Assembly (NCBI RefSeq): GCF_000332195.1 | Contig: NZ_KB235922.1 | Coordinates: forward strand, 1,671,902-1,735,901 | Source: Pleurocapsa sp. PCC 7319 | GTDB lineage: Bacteria > Cyanobacteriota > Cyanobacteriia > Cyanobacteriales > Xenococcaceae | Direction of reading: 5' to 3' | Length of the DNA: 64,000 bases | In this document: positions 45,621 through 54,166 of the stretch, piece by piece | How the letters are laid out: each line of letters starts with the position of its first letter | How positions within the stretch are numbered: position 1 is the first letter of the stretch | Notes under the pieces: generated by a model | Databases searched by the model: none | Told to the model about the DNA's origin: nothing | What the model saw: only the letters and a program-made list of their open reading frames with translations | Program-made: the position numbers and the translations under genes

Positions 45621-45655
45621 AGTAATTAGTAATTAGTAATTAGTAATTAGTAATC
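45621..45655. repeat. Heptanucleotide tandem repeat AGTAATT
   Basis: About five copies of AGTAATT, with slightly altered flanks (AGTAATC), between the ends of the Uma2 gene and the convergent DNA methylase gene. The methylase stop codon and the last four to five codons are built from the repeat. Short tandem heptamers of this kind are common in cyanobacteria. Confidence 0.9.
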
Positions 45656-46455
45656 AGTACTTCTTTGATCTTGCCTCTTTTGTCTCCCTTGGAGTTAATT
45701 GAACGAGGCATATCTACAAGTTCAATCTGGAATTCACTATACAGATCAAACACCAAAGGAGCAGCGGAATTGGATAACATAAACCGTACCCCCTTCTTAT
45801 TCAGTCTTAGACAAAGATCCCGCAGGGCAATTTGTGTTTCGGTATCAAAACCTTGACTGCTATAGCCAGTAAAGCTAGAAGTTGTATTGAGAGGTATATA
45901 GGGCGGATCGAAATAGACGAAATCTCCCTTAGTGATTTTTGATTCAATTGAGAGAAATGAATCGGTGAGAATCTCTATATCTTTTAGAGCTAGACTACAG
46001 GCACGGAGATTTTCTATATCTACAATTTTCGGATTTTTGTATCTGCCAAAAGGAACATTGTATTGTCCTTTGGAGTTGACTCGATATAAGCCATTAAAGC
46101 AAGTTTTGTTGAGGTAAATAAAGCGACTGGCTCGCTGAATATTCGACCAAGAAGCATAGTCAGAAGTGCGATCGCTATTTCTAATTTGATAGTAATATTT
46201 TTGATCGTAGTGATGTTTTTGTAAATCGACGATCAGAGCTTCTACGTCTTGTTGTACGCACCGATAGGCATTAACTAATTCTTGATTGATATCGATTAGA
46301 ATAGCTGGTTTTGGTTTAAGTTGCCAAAAAAGAGCAGCTCCACCCATAAAAGGTTCAAAATAAGCTGAAAAATCTGAAGGAACACGTTTTTCTAGCTCAG
46401 TAAGTAATTTTCTTTTGCCTCCTACCCATTTTATAAATGGTTTGCAGTCAACCAT
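45640..46455 (-). CDS. DNA adenine methyltransferase, Dam/D12 class
   Basis: 271 residues. Motif I is FIKWVGGKRKLLTEL with FEPFMGGAALFW; motif IV is FDPPYIPLN, the DPPY box of N6-adenine methylases. Motif order is that of the alpha (D12) class, as in Dam. GATC is the likely target because members of this size in cyanobacteria usually have it, but this is inference. No restriction partner is next to it. ATG start at 46455. The C-terminus ends in a repeat-encoded tail (VLITNY). Confidence 0.9.
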   Translation of the reverse strand: MVDCKPFIKWVGGKRKLLTELEKRVPSDFSAYFEPFMGGAALFWQLKPKPAILIDINQELVNAYRCVQQDVEALIVDLQKHHYDQKYYYQIRNSDRTSDYASWSNIQRASRFIYLNKTCFNGLYRVNSKGQYNVPFGRYKNPKIVDIENLRACSLALKDIEILTDSFLSIESKITKGDFVYFDPPYIPLNTTSSFTGYSSQGFDTETQIALRDLCLRLNKKGVRFMLSNSAAPLVFDLYSEFQIELVDMPRSINSKGDKRGKIKEVLITNY

Positions 46456-46573
46456 AAATTTCTATATCGAATTTAAGATCGATCTTGAACTAATTCTTTT
46501 TATCAAGATGTATAATCTGCGATCGCCATTATACTAGCGATCGCATAATCACTATAGTTTGAAGTGACATTAA

Positions 46574-46864
46574 CTATTTTGCTTGATCTCGATTTTGTTC
46601 CCAACGAAATAAGAACACCATCAGAGCGACTAAACCAACTTGTAATAGTAAATTAGGCGCGTTGGTTGAAATATCTTGACCAGCGGCTAATTTAGCCAAA
46701 AAAACAAATGCACCAATCAAACCAGACGCACCAAAAGTAAGGTAGAAAAATTTTCTTAGGCCTTTATAGGGAGCTTTAGCCTCTGCGCGAAGACGAGCAT
46801 ATTTTTCAGGAGAAAGATTATTTTTTCTAGCTCTGGCTAGTTCTTCGGGAGATAGCTCTACCAT
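46574..46864 (-). CDS. DUF3493 protein (LPA3-like)
   Basis: 96 residues. The opening, ELSPEELARARKNNLSPEKY, then RLRAEAKAPYKGLRKFFYLTF, is the DUF3493 signature, with two membrane segments at about 42-62 and 72-88. The plant relative, LPA3, helps photosystem II assembly; a similar role is inference. Same strand as petE, which lies upstream, but a terminator separates them. ATG start at 46864. Confidence 0.86.
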   Translation of the reverse strand: MVELSPEELARARKNNLSPEKYARLRAEAKAPYKGLRKFFYLTFGASGLIGAFVFLAKLAAGQDISTNAPNLLLQVGLVALMVFLFRWEQNRDQAK

Positions 46865-46920
46865 ATTTTGTGTTTTGTGTTGCTATTAAGAGAAATTAGA
46901 TACTATCGTTAATCTTAACG

Positions 46921-46954
46921 AAAAAGAGAGGTAAACCTTAAGTAACTACCTCTC
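46921..46954 (-). terminator. Intrinsic terminator of petE
   Basis: On the minus strand GAGAGGTA and TACCTCTC (46947-46954 and 46926-46933) form a perfect 8-base stem, followed by a run of five T. It lies about 50 bases after the petE stop. Confidence 0.85.
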
Positions 46955-47000
46955 CTGAATATTAATTTTGATTTTTTTTATTATTGAGCAAGATCGAGTC

Positions 47001-47360
47001 TTATTCAACGATGACTTTTCCTACCATTCCTGCGCCACGATGAGGTTCGCAGTAATAATTATATTCACCCGATTCGTTGAAAGTAGTTTCGTAGCCTTCC
47101 CCTGGGGAGAATACTAAGTTTTTGTGAGATTTATCTGCGTCATTCTCAAAAACTACATTGTGGGGAGACATTTTGTTATTAGCCCATTTAACTGTCTCCC
47201 CTGCTTTAATAGTTACTGTTTCAGGTACAAACTTTAGCATACCGTTGTCGCTACCCATTTTTACTTCAACAGCCGCTGCAGCAGCAGGGTTAACGTTAAA
47301 GAAGAAGGTGGATACTACTAGTATTAGTGCGGACAATAACAAGCTTAATTTTCTAGCCAT
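47001..47360 (-). CDS. petE: Plastocyanin
   Basis: 119 residues. A signal peptide (about residues 1-29, ending NPAAAAA) sends it to the thylakoid lumen. The copper site is intact: His in SPHNVVF, Cys in [11 protein letters not shown], then His and Met in the same block. It carries electrons from cytochrome b6f to photosystem I and replaces cytochrome c6 when copper is available. It lies head to head with petJ, 270 bases between the starts. A terminator hairpin follows the stop. Confidence 0.96.
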   Translation of the reverse strand: MARKLSLLLSALILVVSTFFFNVNPAAAAAVEVKMGSDNGMLKFVPETVTIKAGETVKWANNKMSPHNVVFENDADKSHKNLVFSPGEGYETTFNESGEYNYYCEPHRGAGMVGKVIVE

Positions 47361-47630
47361 CTTTTGAACTCTCTGTGTCAGATATTATTATTTTTAAATT
47401 TTCCTGAAAAATAGAGAATTGGATTTGAGAGAATACCTAGTTACTTTTGCAAGAATTTGGCATTTTTCTCATAGCTCTATTCCTTTTACTTATATTACTA
47501 CAGAAGTTTGACGACTTGTAAAAGTTTGACAGCCTGTCTTTTGACAAAGATTTCTGGAATCAAAGAATATGTGTAACTGAGCACAATCAGTTAGTTTGAT
47601 TGAATTTAAATGATTTTGAGAGGAGAAACC
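47361..47630. promoter_or_regulatory. Divergent petE/petJ control region
   Basis: 270 bases between the two start codons. The direct repeat AAGTTTGAC occurs at 47504-47512 and 47522-47530, 18 bases apart, and TTGAC appears again at 47541, so a three-site array is possible. CTACA (47498-47502) and TTGTA (47516-47520) flank the first repeat. Copper switching by a BlaI-type repressor (PetR) is known in other cyanobacteria, but I cannot identify its operator here. GAGAGGAG precedes the petJ start. Confidence 0.45.
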
Positions 47631-47966
47631 ATGTTTGCCAGAATATTATCAACGCTGTTGGTATTTTTGACTGCTGCGATGTTTACCTTTGCTACTCCTG
47701 CGATCGCAGGTGATGCAGCTAGTGGAGCTAAGATTTTTAGTGCTAACTGTGCTGCTTGCCACGCTGGTGGAAACAACGTTATTAACGGAGCAAAAACCTT
47801 GAAAAAGGATGCTTTAGCGAAATACGAAATGGACTCTATTGAAGCTATTACTTATCAAGTAAATAACGGTAAAAACGCAATGCCAGCATTTAAAGGACGT
47901 TTATCCGATGCCCAAATAGATGATGTCGCTACCTATGTTCTTTCTCAATCGGAAAAGGGTTGGTAA
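47631..47966 (+). CDS. petJ: Cytochrome c6
   Basis: 111 residues from the ATG at 47631, which has GAGAGGAG eight bases before it; an earlier in-frame start at 47610 adds seven residues and is less likely. The signal peptide (1-26) ends in AIAG. The heme site is CAACH and the axial Met is in [10 protein letters not shown]. The C-terminal VLSQSEKGW is typical of c6. It replaces plastocyanin as electron carrier to photosystem I when copper is scarce. Its neighbour is petE, head to head. Confidence 0.96.
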   Translation: MFARILSTLLVFLTAAMFTFATPAIAGDAASGAKIFSANCAACHAGGNNVINGAKTLKKDALAKYEMDSIEAITYQVNNGKNAMPAFKGRLSDAQIDDVATYVLSQSEKGW

Positions 47967-47973
47967 GTTCTAG

Positions 47974-48116
47974 TTAGTAACTGATGTTACGCACTAATGT
48001 ATTTGTTAAGACTGGGGAAAGGTTAAGGGGAAAAGGGAAAAGGGTTTCTAGATCTTTTTTTCGTACCTTGTTCAAACTATTGATTTCTCATTGATTTGCG
48101 TAACATCAGTTAGTAA
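47974..48116. repeat. MITE-like inverted-repeat element after petJ
   Basis: Twenty-base ends, TTAGTAACTGATGTTACGCA (47974-47993) and its inverse at 48097-48116, differ at one position and enclose about 100 bases with no gene (G/A-rich centre GGGGAAAGG at 48012). It begins eight bases after the petJ stop. It fits a small non-autonomous element; no transposase in the window has matching ends and no clear target duplication is visible. Confidence 0.7.
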
Positions 48117-48156
48117 TTTAAGAAAACTAAAATTTTATTAGTCTATAAGTTTGTTT

Positions 48157-48200
48157 TATCCTCGATCACTATCGTTAGAGATTGGGGATATTTTTGTTTT
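48157..48200 (+). terminator. Likely terminator after petJ
   Basis: Arms TATCCTCGATC (48157-48167) and GATTGGGGATA (48180-48190) pair with one wobble and one mismatch; TTTTTGTTTT follows. It lies about 190 bases after the petJ stop, past the inverted-repeat element, so the petJ transcript may run through the element. Confidence 0.6.
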
Positions 48201-48247
48201 GTGGAACAATAACTAAAGATTAAAGATTATTAAGAGAGGCTAGGAAC

Positions 48248-48409
48248 ATGGAACGGGGTAAATTAATTGCTATTCTTACAGGAGCAATTTCAATTTTGAT
48301 TGCGATCGCTTATCTAGTAATTGTTCAGTTACTCGATTTTCGCGGTGAAATGATTCCTGCCCCTATTAGTCACCTCACTGTTGGTGTATTAGCTACGTAT
48401 TTATACTAG
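48248..48409 (+). CDS. Small single-span membrane protein, conserved-looking
   Basis: 53 residues: MERGKLIAILTGAISILIAI, then a second hydrophobic run and LDFRGEMIPAP before the C-terminus. One hydrophobic helix (about 6-28) and a short Pro-containing soluble tail. I recall similar short cyanobacterial proteins but cannot name a family. GAGAGG lies about 10 bases before the ATG. It stands between petJ and a hypothetical gene on the same strand. Function is unknown. Confidence 0.75.
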   Translation: MERGKLIAILTGAISILIAIAYLVIVQLLDFRGEMIPAPISHLTVGVLATYLY

Positions 48410-48513
48410 AAGTTTGCTCATATAAAGGGCTTTTCTCTGGGTAAACACTATGGCAAAAGGTAGATAAGCAGCGTATCTTAGACAAGTTAATTTAGTCGCT
48501 GTCGAAATACTTC

Positions 48514-49575
48514 ATGCTCAGGGATGCTAGTCATCAGCAGGTAATTCAAAAGTTTTCTTTTATCCAGAGTTTAAACCTATCTCGTGGTATGAATCAGGAT
48601 AAGCAAAAATTTTTAGAACCAAAAAAAGCTGCTCAAGATGATAGTCCTCAACATCAACGAGCAACAGCGCTTCTAAACAAATCAAATTCAACAGCAACTA
48701 CAACGGACAAGACAGCCAATGAAGCTTCCAGTCTGGTAATTACAACTGATATGGCTTCTACTATCAACCCTAGTTGGTATGAATCAGACTCGAATTCCTA
48801 TAGCTTGAGCTTTCCAGAGAACATCAAATACTCTGGTTCGGAACAGCAAACAGACAATAACCCCCCACCAAGTCGTAATTATCTAGGTAAAATTCTCTTT
48901 GCTCTCTCCTGTAGCTATTTTCTTTTCGTATGGTGGTGGTTGTTTGGACATCACGGAAGTCAAATACTAACCCGGTTGATGGGAGGACAACGAATTACTA
49001 TCTCCAAGTCAGATGCTCAATTTATTGACTATATGGAGAGTTCACTTGCCACTATAGAACGTCAAATAGAAGCAAAAAAAGAAAATGCTGCTCAAGGCAA
49101 CGAAGTTGTCTATGTGCCTGTATACACCCCTACTCCCGCAACCCCTACCTTACCTCCGGTTGCCAATAATAATTTACCTGCAACTCCCATACCCAATAGT
49201 AATGCGCCCCAAATTCCTAAGCCGGTAGCTATCAAACAACCTCAACTAGATATACCTTCTGAGGCCCTAAAAATTCCCGCTCCTCCTCCTCTTCCAACAC
49301 CTACCCCCCTAAATTCATCAAGTCCATCTCAAGTAACTAAACCAAGCCCAACTTCACCTCCGAAACCAACAATTAAGCACACTCTAATTGGGGTTCTGGA
49401 ATTAGGAGAAAATAAATCTGCTGCTTTGGTTAAAGCCAAAGGTCAAACTAGACGTGTTTGGGTCGGAGAAAAAATAACTGGTAATGGTTGGATCTTAGAG
49501 TCAGTAGCTAATCAAACTGCTCAGATTAGTTATCAAGGACAAGTTCGTTCTATTGTTGTGGGAGAAACGTTCTAA
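48514..49575 (+). CDS. Membrane-anchored proline-rich protein with C-terminal GspC-like domain
   Basis: 353 residues. Residues 1-120 are polar and low-complexity. One membrane helix at about 124-145 (LFALSCSYFLFVWWWLFG) follows. Residues 190-285 are rich in Pro and Thr. The end, about 288-352, has HTLIGVLELGENKSAALVKA and RRVWVGEKI, a beta domain resembling the periplasmic HR domain of type II secretion GspC/PilP, so it could contact a secretion or pilus complex. That is inference. Ribosome site weak; an alternative internal start is possible. It lies 47 bases before the TIGR04376 gene. Confidence 0.7.
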   Translation: MLRDASHQQVIQKFSFIQSLNLSRGMNQDKQKFLEPKKAAQDDSPQHQRATALLNKSNSTATTTDKTANEASSLVITTDMASTINPSWYESDSNSYSLSFPENIKYSGSEQQTDNNPPPSRNYLGKILFALSCSYFLFVWWWLFGHHGSQILTRLMGGQRITISKSDAQFIDYMESSLATIERQIEAKKENAAQGNEVVYVPVYTPTPATPTLPPVANNNLPATPIPNSNAPQIPKPVAIKQPQLDIPSEALKIPAPPPLPTPTPLNSSSPSQVTKPSPTSPPKPTIKHTLIGVLELGENKSAALVKAKGQTRRVWVGEKITGNGWILESVANQTAQISYQGQVRSIVVGETF

Positions 49576-49622
49576 GATAAATAAAACATATGCGCCAATC
49601 TAATACCTAAATAGAAAGCAAG

Positions 49623-50195
49623 ATGGGTTTATTTGATGATATAAACAATTTTTTAGAAGAGAGACTCGACGAATTTTTACGCAACAATCCACATCTAGAG
49701 TTACAGGCAATTGAAGAGCAGTTACGAGAGCAAGAACAAGATACTAGAAAACTGATTGCAAAATTGCAATTTGAAGAAAAAAGCCTTCAAGATCGGATAT
49801 TAGAAATAGCTAATAATATTCAAACTTGGCACAGTAGAATTAGCAAAGCTCAAGCAGCTAATAGACAAGACTTAGCCACTGCTGCAAAAGAAAGAGAAGC
49901 CGAGTTACTAAGACAGGGTAATCAAGTTTGGGGACAAATGGAAGGGGTTAAACAGCGAATTGAACAAGCGGAAAAACTTCTGCAACAAGTTCAACAAAAA
50001 CGCCAAGAAGTAAAAACTCAATCAGCTCAAGCACAAACTGCTCAAACTACCAATACTTACTCCAGTGACACTGAAGGTTGGAAACGTGGTGCTGATTCCC
50101 CTCAATATCGTCGCAGCGTCGATCCCCTAGAAGCGGAATTTCAAAAATGGGAATTAGATGACGAATTAGAGCAGATAAAAAGAAATATGACTTAG
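49623..50195 (+). CDS. TIGR04376 family coiled-coil protein
   Basis: 190 residues. GLFDDINNFLEERLDEFL at the start and the long helical region (about 30-140, charged with heptad-like spacing) match the cyanobacterial TIGR04376 family, whose function is unknown. The Gln-rich tail ends with FQKWELDDELEQIKRNM. No membrane segment or signal. It follows the membrane-anchored protein by 47 bases on the same strand and may share its transcript. ATG start; AGAAAGCAAG lies before it. Confidence 0.8.
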   Translation: MGLFDDINNFLEERLDEFLRNNPHLELQAIEEQLREQEQDTRKLIAKLQFEEKSLQDRILEIANNIQTWHSRISKAQAANRQDLATAAKEREAELLRQGNQVWGQMEGVKQRIEQAEKLLQQVQQKRQEVKTQSAQAQTAQTTNTYSSDTEGWKRGADSPQYRRSVDPLEAEFQKWELDDELEQIKRNMT

Positions 50196-50270
50196 ATCAT
50201 TATTACCTTTTAGCCATTAGCTTTTGTTAAACAATCAATATTGGGATTTAACTTGAAACCTAAATAAATT

Positions 50271-50789
50271 ATGGAGCGCAATGACTCTTTGCTTTCTTTA
50301 AAAATCGCCGTAATGACTGTTTCTGATACGCGAGGGGAGGCTGATGATAAATCGGGCAAAATATTAGTTGATAACTTAAATGCAGCAGGACATGATCTAG
50401 TAGAAAAGGTAATTGTCCCCGATAACATTTACAAAATTCGTGCAGTTATTTCTCGCTGGATTGCTGATGAATCTGTTCAAGTAATCTTAACTACTGGTGG
50501 GACGGGAGTTACAGGACGAGATGGCACTCCAGAAGCAATTAAACCTTTGTTAGATAAAGAAATTGTTGGATTTGGCGAGATATTTCGCATGATTTCTTAT
50601 CAGGAAATCAAAACCTCGACGATTCAGTCTCGAACGCTTGCTGGAGTTGCTAATGGAACATATCTCTTTTGCTTACCTGGTTCTTCTGGTGCATGCCAAA
50701 CAGGATGGAGCATTATCAAAGATCAACTTGATTCCCGCAATCGTCCTTGTAATTTAGCTCAATTAATTCCCCGATTAACTGAAACCTAA
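50271..50789 (+). CDS. moaB: Molybdenum cofactor biosynthesis protein MoaB
   Basis: 172 residues. Family motifs: VMTVSDTRGEADDKSG, ILTTGGTGVTGRDGTPEAI, FGEIFRMISYQEI and FCLPGSSGACQTGW. MoaB/Mog/MogA adenylate molybdopterin before molybdenum insertion, so it should take part in molybdopterin synthesis for nitrate reductase and related enzymes. ATG start at 50271 without a strong ribosome site. It is followed by the ferredoxin gene 24 bases downstream. No other moa genes are near. Confidence 0.9.
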   Translation: MERNDSLLSLKIAVMTVSDTRGEADDKSGKILVDNLNAAGHDLVEKVIVPDNIYKIRAVISRWIADESVQVILTTGGTGVTGRDGTPEAIKPLLDKEIVGFGEIFRMISYQEIKTSTIQSRTLAGVANGTYLFCLPGSSGACQTGWSIIKDQLDSRNRPCNLAQLIPRLTET

Positions 50790-50813
50790 TCAGAATTGCT
50801 ACATAATAATTCC

Positions 50814-51140
50814 ATGACTACTTATCAAGTGCGTTTAATTAATACCGATCGCGATTTAGACCAGACGATCTCTGTACCAGAAGATGAATATATTTGGGAT
50901 GTAGCAGATGAAGCAGGAATCAAGCTTCCTGCGGGATGTTTGCAAGGCGAATGTTCTGTTTGTGTAGCCAAAATAATTGACGGGAAAGTAGATCAAAGCG
51001 AACAAAAGTTTTTTAGTCCAAAGGAGTTAGCCCAGGGTTATACTGTTACCTGTGTTGGCTACCCTCGCTCTGATTGCACTCTAGAAACCCATCAAGAGCC
51101 AAAACTTTATCAGAATTCCTTGTACCATTCTGATAAATAG
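50814..51140 (+). CDS. Plant-type [2Fe-2S] ferredoxin
   Basis: 108 residues from the ATG at 50814 (MTTYQVRLI); an earlier in-frame ATG at 50796 lacks support. Cys ligands are CLQGECSVC (C-x4-C-x2-C) and a fourth in VTCVGYP, the plant-type pattern. A 25-residue C-terminal tail follows. Probably carries electrons from photosystem I or to a reductase; the partner is unknown. It is 24 bases after moaB, which may hint at a molybdoenzyme partner, but this is weak. No redox partner gene is near. Confidence 0.87.
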   Translation: MTTYQVRLINTDRDLDQTISVPEDEYIWDVADEAGIKLPAGCLQGECSVCVAKIIDGKVDQSEQKFFSPKELAQGYTVTCVGYPRSDCTLETHQEPKLYQNSLYHSDK

Positions 51141-51746
51141 GTACTGCATAACTCAAATCGAATCTATATGCAATCCGGTTAAAGTAACTTGTTGAAGAGC
51201 TAAATCTTCGGCGATCGCTGTAATAAAATACAATTTAGAAACATTTTCTTGTTCAAAGCTTCATATAGCAAGACTTTTAGCAGTTATACAATACTCGTAT
51301 TCCAGAAGTAGGCTTAAATCCTTAACGGAACTTGTACCAAGTAAAGATTAATATCTGATTGTATCCATAGCTTCAGGTAACTCCCTTAAGTGCAAAATCG
51401 GGAATCTGAATGAATAAAAAATATTTTGAATTATTGATAAACAACTGGTGCTGGACATCTTGTCAGTATAAAACTCTTGAATCTGATGCTCTTAATAGGG
51501 AATTTCGTAATTGATGTAATAGGAGGAAGAAGCTCACACTTATTATTTGTCGTATCGAAGTGATCAAGGTATGTCACTCTGAGTGCGTTTGAAAACTTGA
51601 AATCCAAGAGTCAGTGCAGCTCGATCACTTAGTCTATCCTGTAACTATGTCTTTAGAATATAAATAAAGATTGATAAAACGGGGATCTAAAATCCTAGAG
51701 CTAAACCATACGCGAATATCTTAATCAAAAACTAGAGCTATAAAAT
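51141..51746. other. Intergenic stretch, nothing recognised
   Basis: About 600 bases between the ferredoxin and tldD. It is AT-rich, with one HIP1 octamer near 51211 and an AGGAGGAAG at about 51520 that is not followed by a usable start. I see no gene, RNA or clear repeat. Confidence 0.5.
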
Positions 51747-53126
51747 ATGAGTACAGCGTCTACAGAACAGTTAAAGAGTGCGATCGCATCTTATAAAAAT
51801 GATGTCGATTATTTGGAAATTAGAGTTGAACAAAGCGAGTCTACCGGGCTTTCTTTTCGCGGCAAACAACTAGACGGGGTAGATCGTAGTTTTTCTCTAG
51901 GTGGAGGAATCAGAGCCTGTCATCAAGGTGGCTGGAGTTTTGTTACCTTTAATGGTTTAAAAGAACTAGAGTCAAGAATTAAAGAGGCTATTTCACAGGC
52001 GAAACTGGTAGGAAAAGAAGAAACTCAATTAGCAACGGCTGAACCCATTGAGGATTTTGTTCCAGAAAAAATCAAACGAGATCCTCGTAGTGTTTCTCTA
52101 CAAGATAAACGGAAATTATTAGAAGCTTATAATCAAATATTGTTGGATTTCGATCCACGCATTCAGACGACAATGGCGAGTATCAGCGATCGCTTTACAA
52201 CTAAGACCTTTGTTAACTCTACGGGCAGTTGTATTGTTCAAGAAAGACTGGATGTCAATGGACGTTTTGCGGCGATCGCTAAGGGAGAAGATGGTATTGT
52301 CCGTCAGGGTTACGAGTCGGTTCATTCTCGCAATGATTTTGATGTTCTAGTCGGTATTGAAGACCGGGTTCGCGGAGCAGCAGAACGAGCAGTCAGACAA
52401 TTAGAGGCCAAATCAGTTAAAGGTGGACAATACACAGTAGTCCTCGATCCTTACCTCGCGGGAGTGTTTATTCACGAAGCTTTCGGACATCTCTCCGAAG
52501 CTGATTTCGTTTATGAAAATCCCAAAATGCAGGAACTGCTGACCCTCGGTAAGCCGATGGGGATTGAGCAACTAAATGTCGTTGATGATGCGACGATGGA
52601 AAATCTTCCTGGCTCCATGAAATATGATGATGAAGGAATACCAGGACAACGCAAATATCTGATTAAAAATGGTGTTTTAACTGAACGTCTTCATTCTCTT
52701 GAGACAGCGGGAAAAATGCAGGAATCACCTACAGGAAATGCTAGAGCAATTCGCGCTAACTATCCCCCGATTGTGCGTATGACTAATACAGCTATTGAAC
52801 CTGGCGATACTCCTTTAGAAAAAATGTTTGAGGGAATCGACGAAGGAGTATATGCCGTCAGAATGCTGGGAGGGCAAACCAATGGAGAAATGTTTACCTT
52901 TGCCGCAGCAGAAGGCTATATGATTCGAGATGGTAAGATTGCTGAACCTGTTAGTGACGTCACTCTTTCAGGGAATGTCTTTCAAACTCTTCAAGATATA
53001 GATGCTATTAGCGATGACACTCTTTATACCAATGGTGGCTGTGGTAAAGGTGGTCAAATGCCTCTACCGGTGAGTGTTGGCGGCCCTCATATTCGGATTA
53101 AAAACGTTGTTGTTGGCGGTAGATAA
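51747..53126 (+). CDS. tldD: TldD-type zinc metalloprotease
   Basis: 459 residues. The metal site is HEAFGH (HExxxH) in FIHEAFGHLSEADFV, with the distal Cys ligand region GGCGKGGQMPLPVSVGGPHI near the end. Family motifs GLSFRGKQLDG and GGGIRACHQGGWSFV also fit. TldD works with PmbA/TldE as a heterodimer that degrades unfolded peptides, releasing bacteriocin leader peptides or the CcdA antitoxin in other bacteria. The partner gene is not in the window. ATG at 51747. No signal peptide, so cytoplasmic. Confidence 0.9.
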   Translation: MSTASTEQLKSAIASYKNDVDYLEIRVEQSESTGLSFRGKQLDGVDRSFSLGGGIRACHQGGWSFVTFNGLKELESRIKEAISQAKLVGKEETQLATAEPIEDFVPEKIKRDPRSVSLQDKRKLLEAYNQILLDFDPRIQTTMASISDRFTTKTFVNSTGSCIVQERLDVNGRFAAIAKGEDGIVRQGYESVHSRNDFDVLVGIEDRVRGAAERAVRQLEAKSVKGGQYTVVLDPYLAGVFIHEAFGHLSEADFVYENPKMQELLTLGKPMGIEQLNVVDDATMENLPGSMKYDDEGIPGQRKYLIKNGVLTERLHSLETAGKMQESPTGNARAIRANYPPIVRMTNTAIEPGDTPLEKMFEGIDEGVYAVRMLGGQTNGEMFTFAAAEGYMIRDGKIAEPVSDVTLSGNVFQTLQDIDAISDDTLYTNGGCGKGGQMPLPVSVGGPHIRIKNVVVGGR

Positions 53127-53307
53127 AATTAATTCTGCTCAATAGTCACAATTTATTACCCTTGACAACGGCGCAGTGTGATTCACCAGGGGCTTCCTCC
53201 AAAGCTTGGCTGCGTCGTTGATCCACCCGCCCCACCACACCCCACGACCCGTTGCCTACTGTGACCGTTGTTGGTCAGACAAATAACAGCTGTTAACAGA
53301 AAGAATT

Positions 53308-53694
53308 ATGAAAGAGCAAGAGAAACGAGAAGTAATTGAGCAATATATCTCTGCATACAATGCATTGGATATCGATGGCATGATGTCCCTGTTGCACGAT
53401 GATATAGAATTTAAAAACATTTCTGATGGTGAAGTTGATTCCGATGTGACTGGCAAGAGTAAATTTCGTGCTATGGCTGAGGAATCTAGAACTTTTTTCA
53501 AGTTACGAAAGCAGACTATTAACAGCTTTGATATCTCTGACGACCAAGCCTCTGTGGAGATCTCTTACGAAGGAATTTTAGCGACCGACTTGCCTAATGG
53601 AATGAAGTCAGGTGAGACAATTCGTCTGGATGGACGCTCGGAGTTTTTATTTAAAGAAGGAAAAATTTGTCAAATCACAGCTATTAGCACATAG
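53308..53694 (+). CDS. SnoaL-like/NTF2-fold protein
   Basis: 128 residues with a typical NTF2-like helix-strand order: VIEQYISAYNALDIDGMMSL, then HDDIEFKNISDGEV, and a beta-rich C-terminal half ending SEFLFKEGKICQITAIST. Family members include ketosteroid-isomerase-like enzymes and binding proteins, so no specific role is safe. Single gene with a strong terminator. ATG at 53308. Confidence 0.75.
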   Translation: MKEQEKREVIEQYISAYNALDIDGMMSLLHDDIEFKNISDGEVDSDVTGKSKFRAMAEESRTFFKLRKQTINSFDISDDQASVEISYEGILATDLPNGMKSGETIRLDGRSEFLFKEGKICQITAIST

Positions 53695-53743
53695 ATAAAA
53701 AATCTTAGTTTATCTTAAACGTCTAATGTGAATATAAAAAACC

Positions 53744-53771
53744 AAGGGTTTGGCTTTGCCAAACCCTTTTT
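53744..53771 (+). terminator. Strong intrinsic terminator after the NTF2-like gene
   Basis: Perfect 11-base arms AAGGGTTTGGC and GCCAAACCCTT around a TTT loop, with a T run at the end, 49 bases after the stop. A-rich flank on the other side suggests it may work in both directions and also end the small gene at 53.9 kb. Confidence 0.9.
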
Positions 53772-53830
53772 AGAATAAAATCATCTCTAATTATTGAATA
53801 ATTCTTAATTTTTATTAATCAACTTGTTAC

Positions 53831-53992
53831 TTAGAGATGTAAATATTTAGCTTCTGCTTCGAGTTGCTTAACCAGTTTATCGTCTCCTTTAGCTCTAGCG
53901 GCTTCTATGCGATTGTTTAAACTTTTACGCATACTTTCGCGGTGACTAAGGTTAGCATTTTTCAGGGTTTCTTGACGTTTATTGTTCATCAT
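53831..53992 (-). CDS. Small conserved-looking hypothetical protein
   Basis: 53 residues from the ATG pair at 53987-53992: MMNNKRQETLKNANLSHRES, then MRKSLNNRIEAARAKGDDKL. A longer upstream frame is unlikely. It is basic and helical, and is likely conserved in cyanobacteria, but I know no function. Convergent with the NTF2-like gene, sharing the terminator region. Confidence 0.65.
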   Translation of the reverse strand: MMNNKRQETLKNANLSHRESMRKSLNNRIEAARAKGDDKLVKQLEAEAKYLHL

Positions 53993-54166
53993 GGACTTTT
54001 TATTTGTGAAAATAGTGTATGCGTTTATGGATATATAAGATAACATTTTTGCCATCATTAGAACTGTTTGTCATCAAATCTTCACAAACTTTGACAGTGG
54101 TTGACTTGAGCTAGTATTTCGCGGCAAGTTATGGTGCAGATAATTAACCACTGACAGAGAATTATT

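Noticed and set aside
51520-51560. AGGAGGAAG as a ribosome site of a missed gene
   Set aside because: No start codon with an open frame of useful length follows at a suitable distance.
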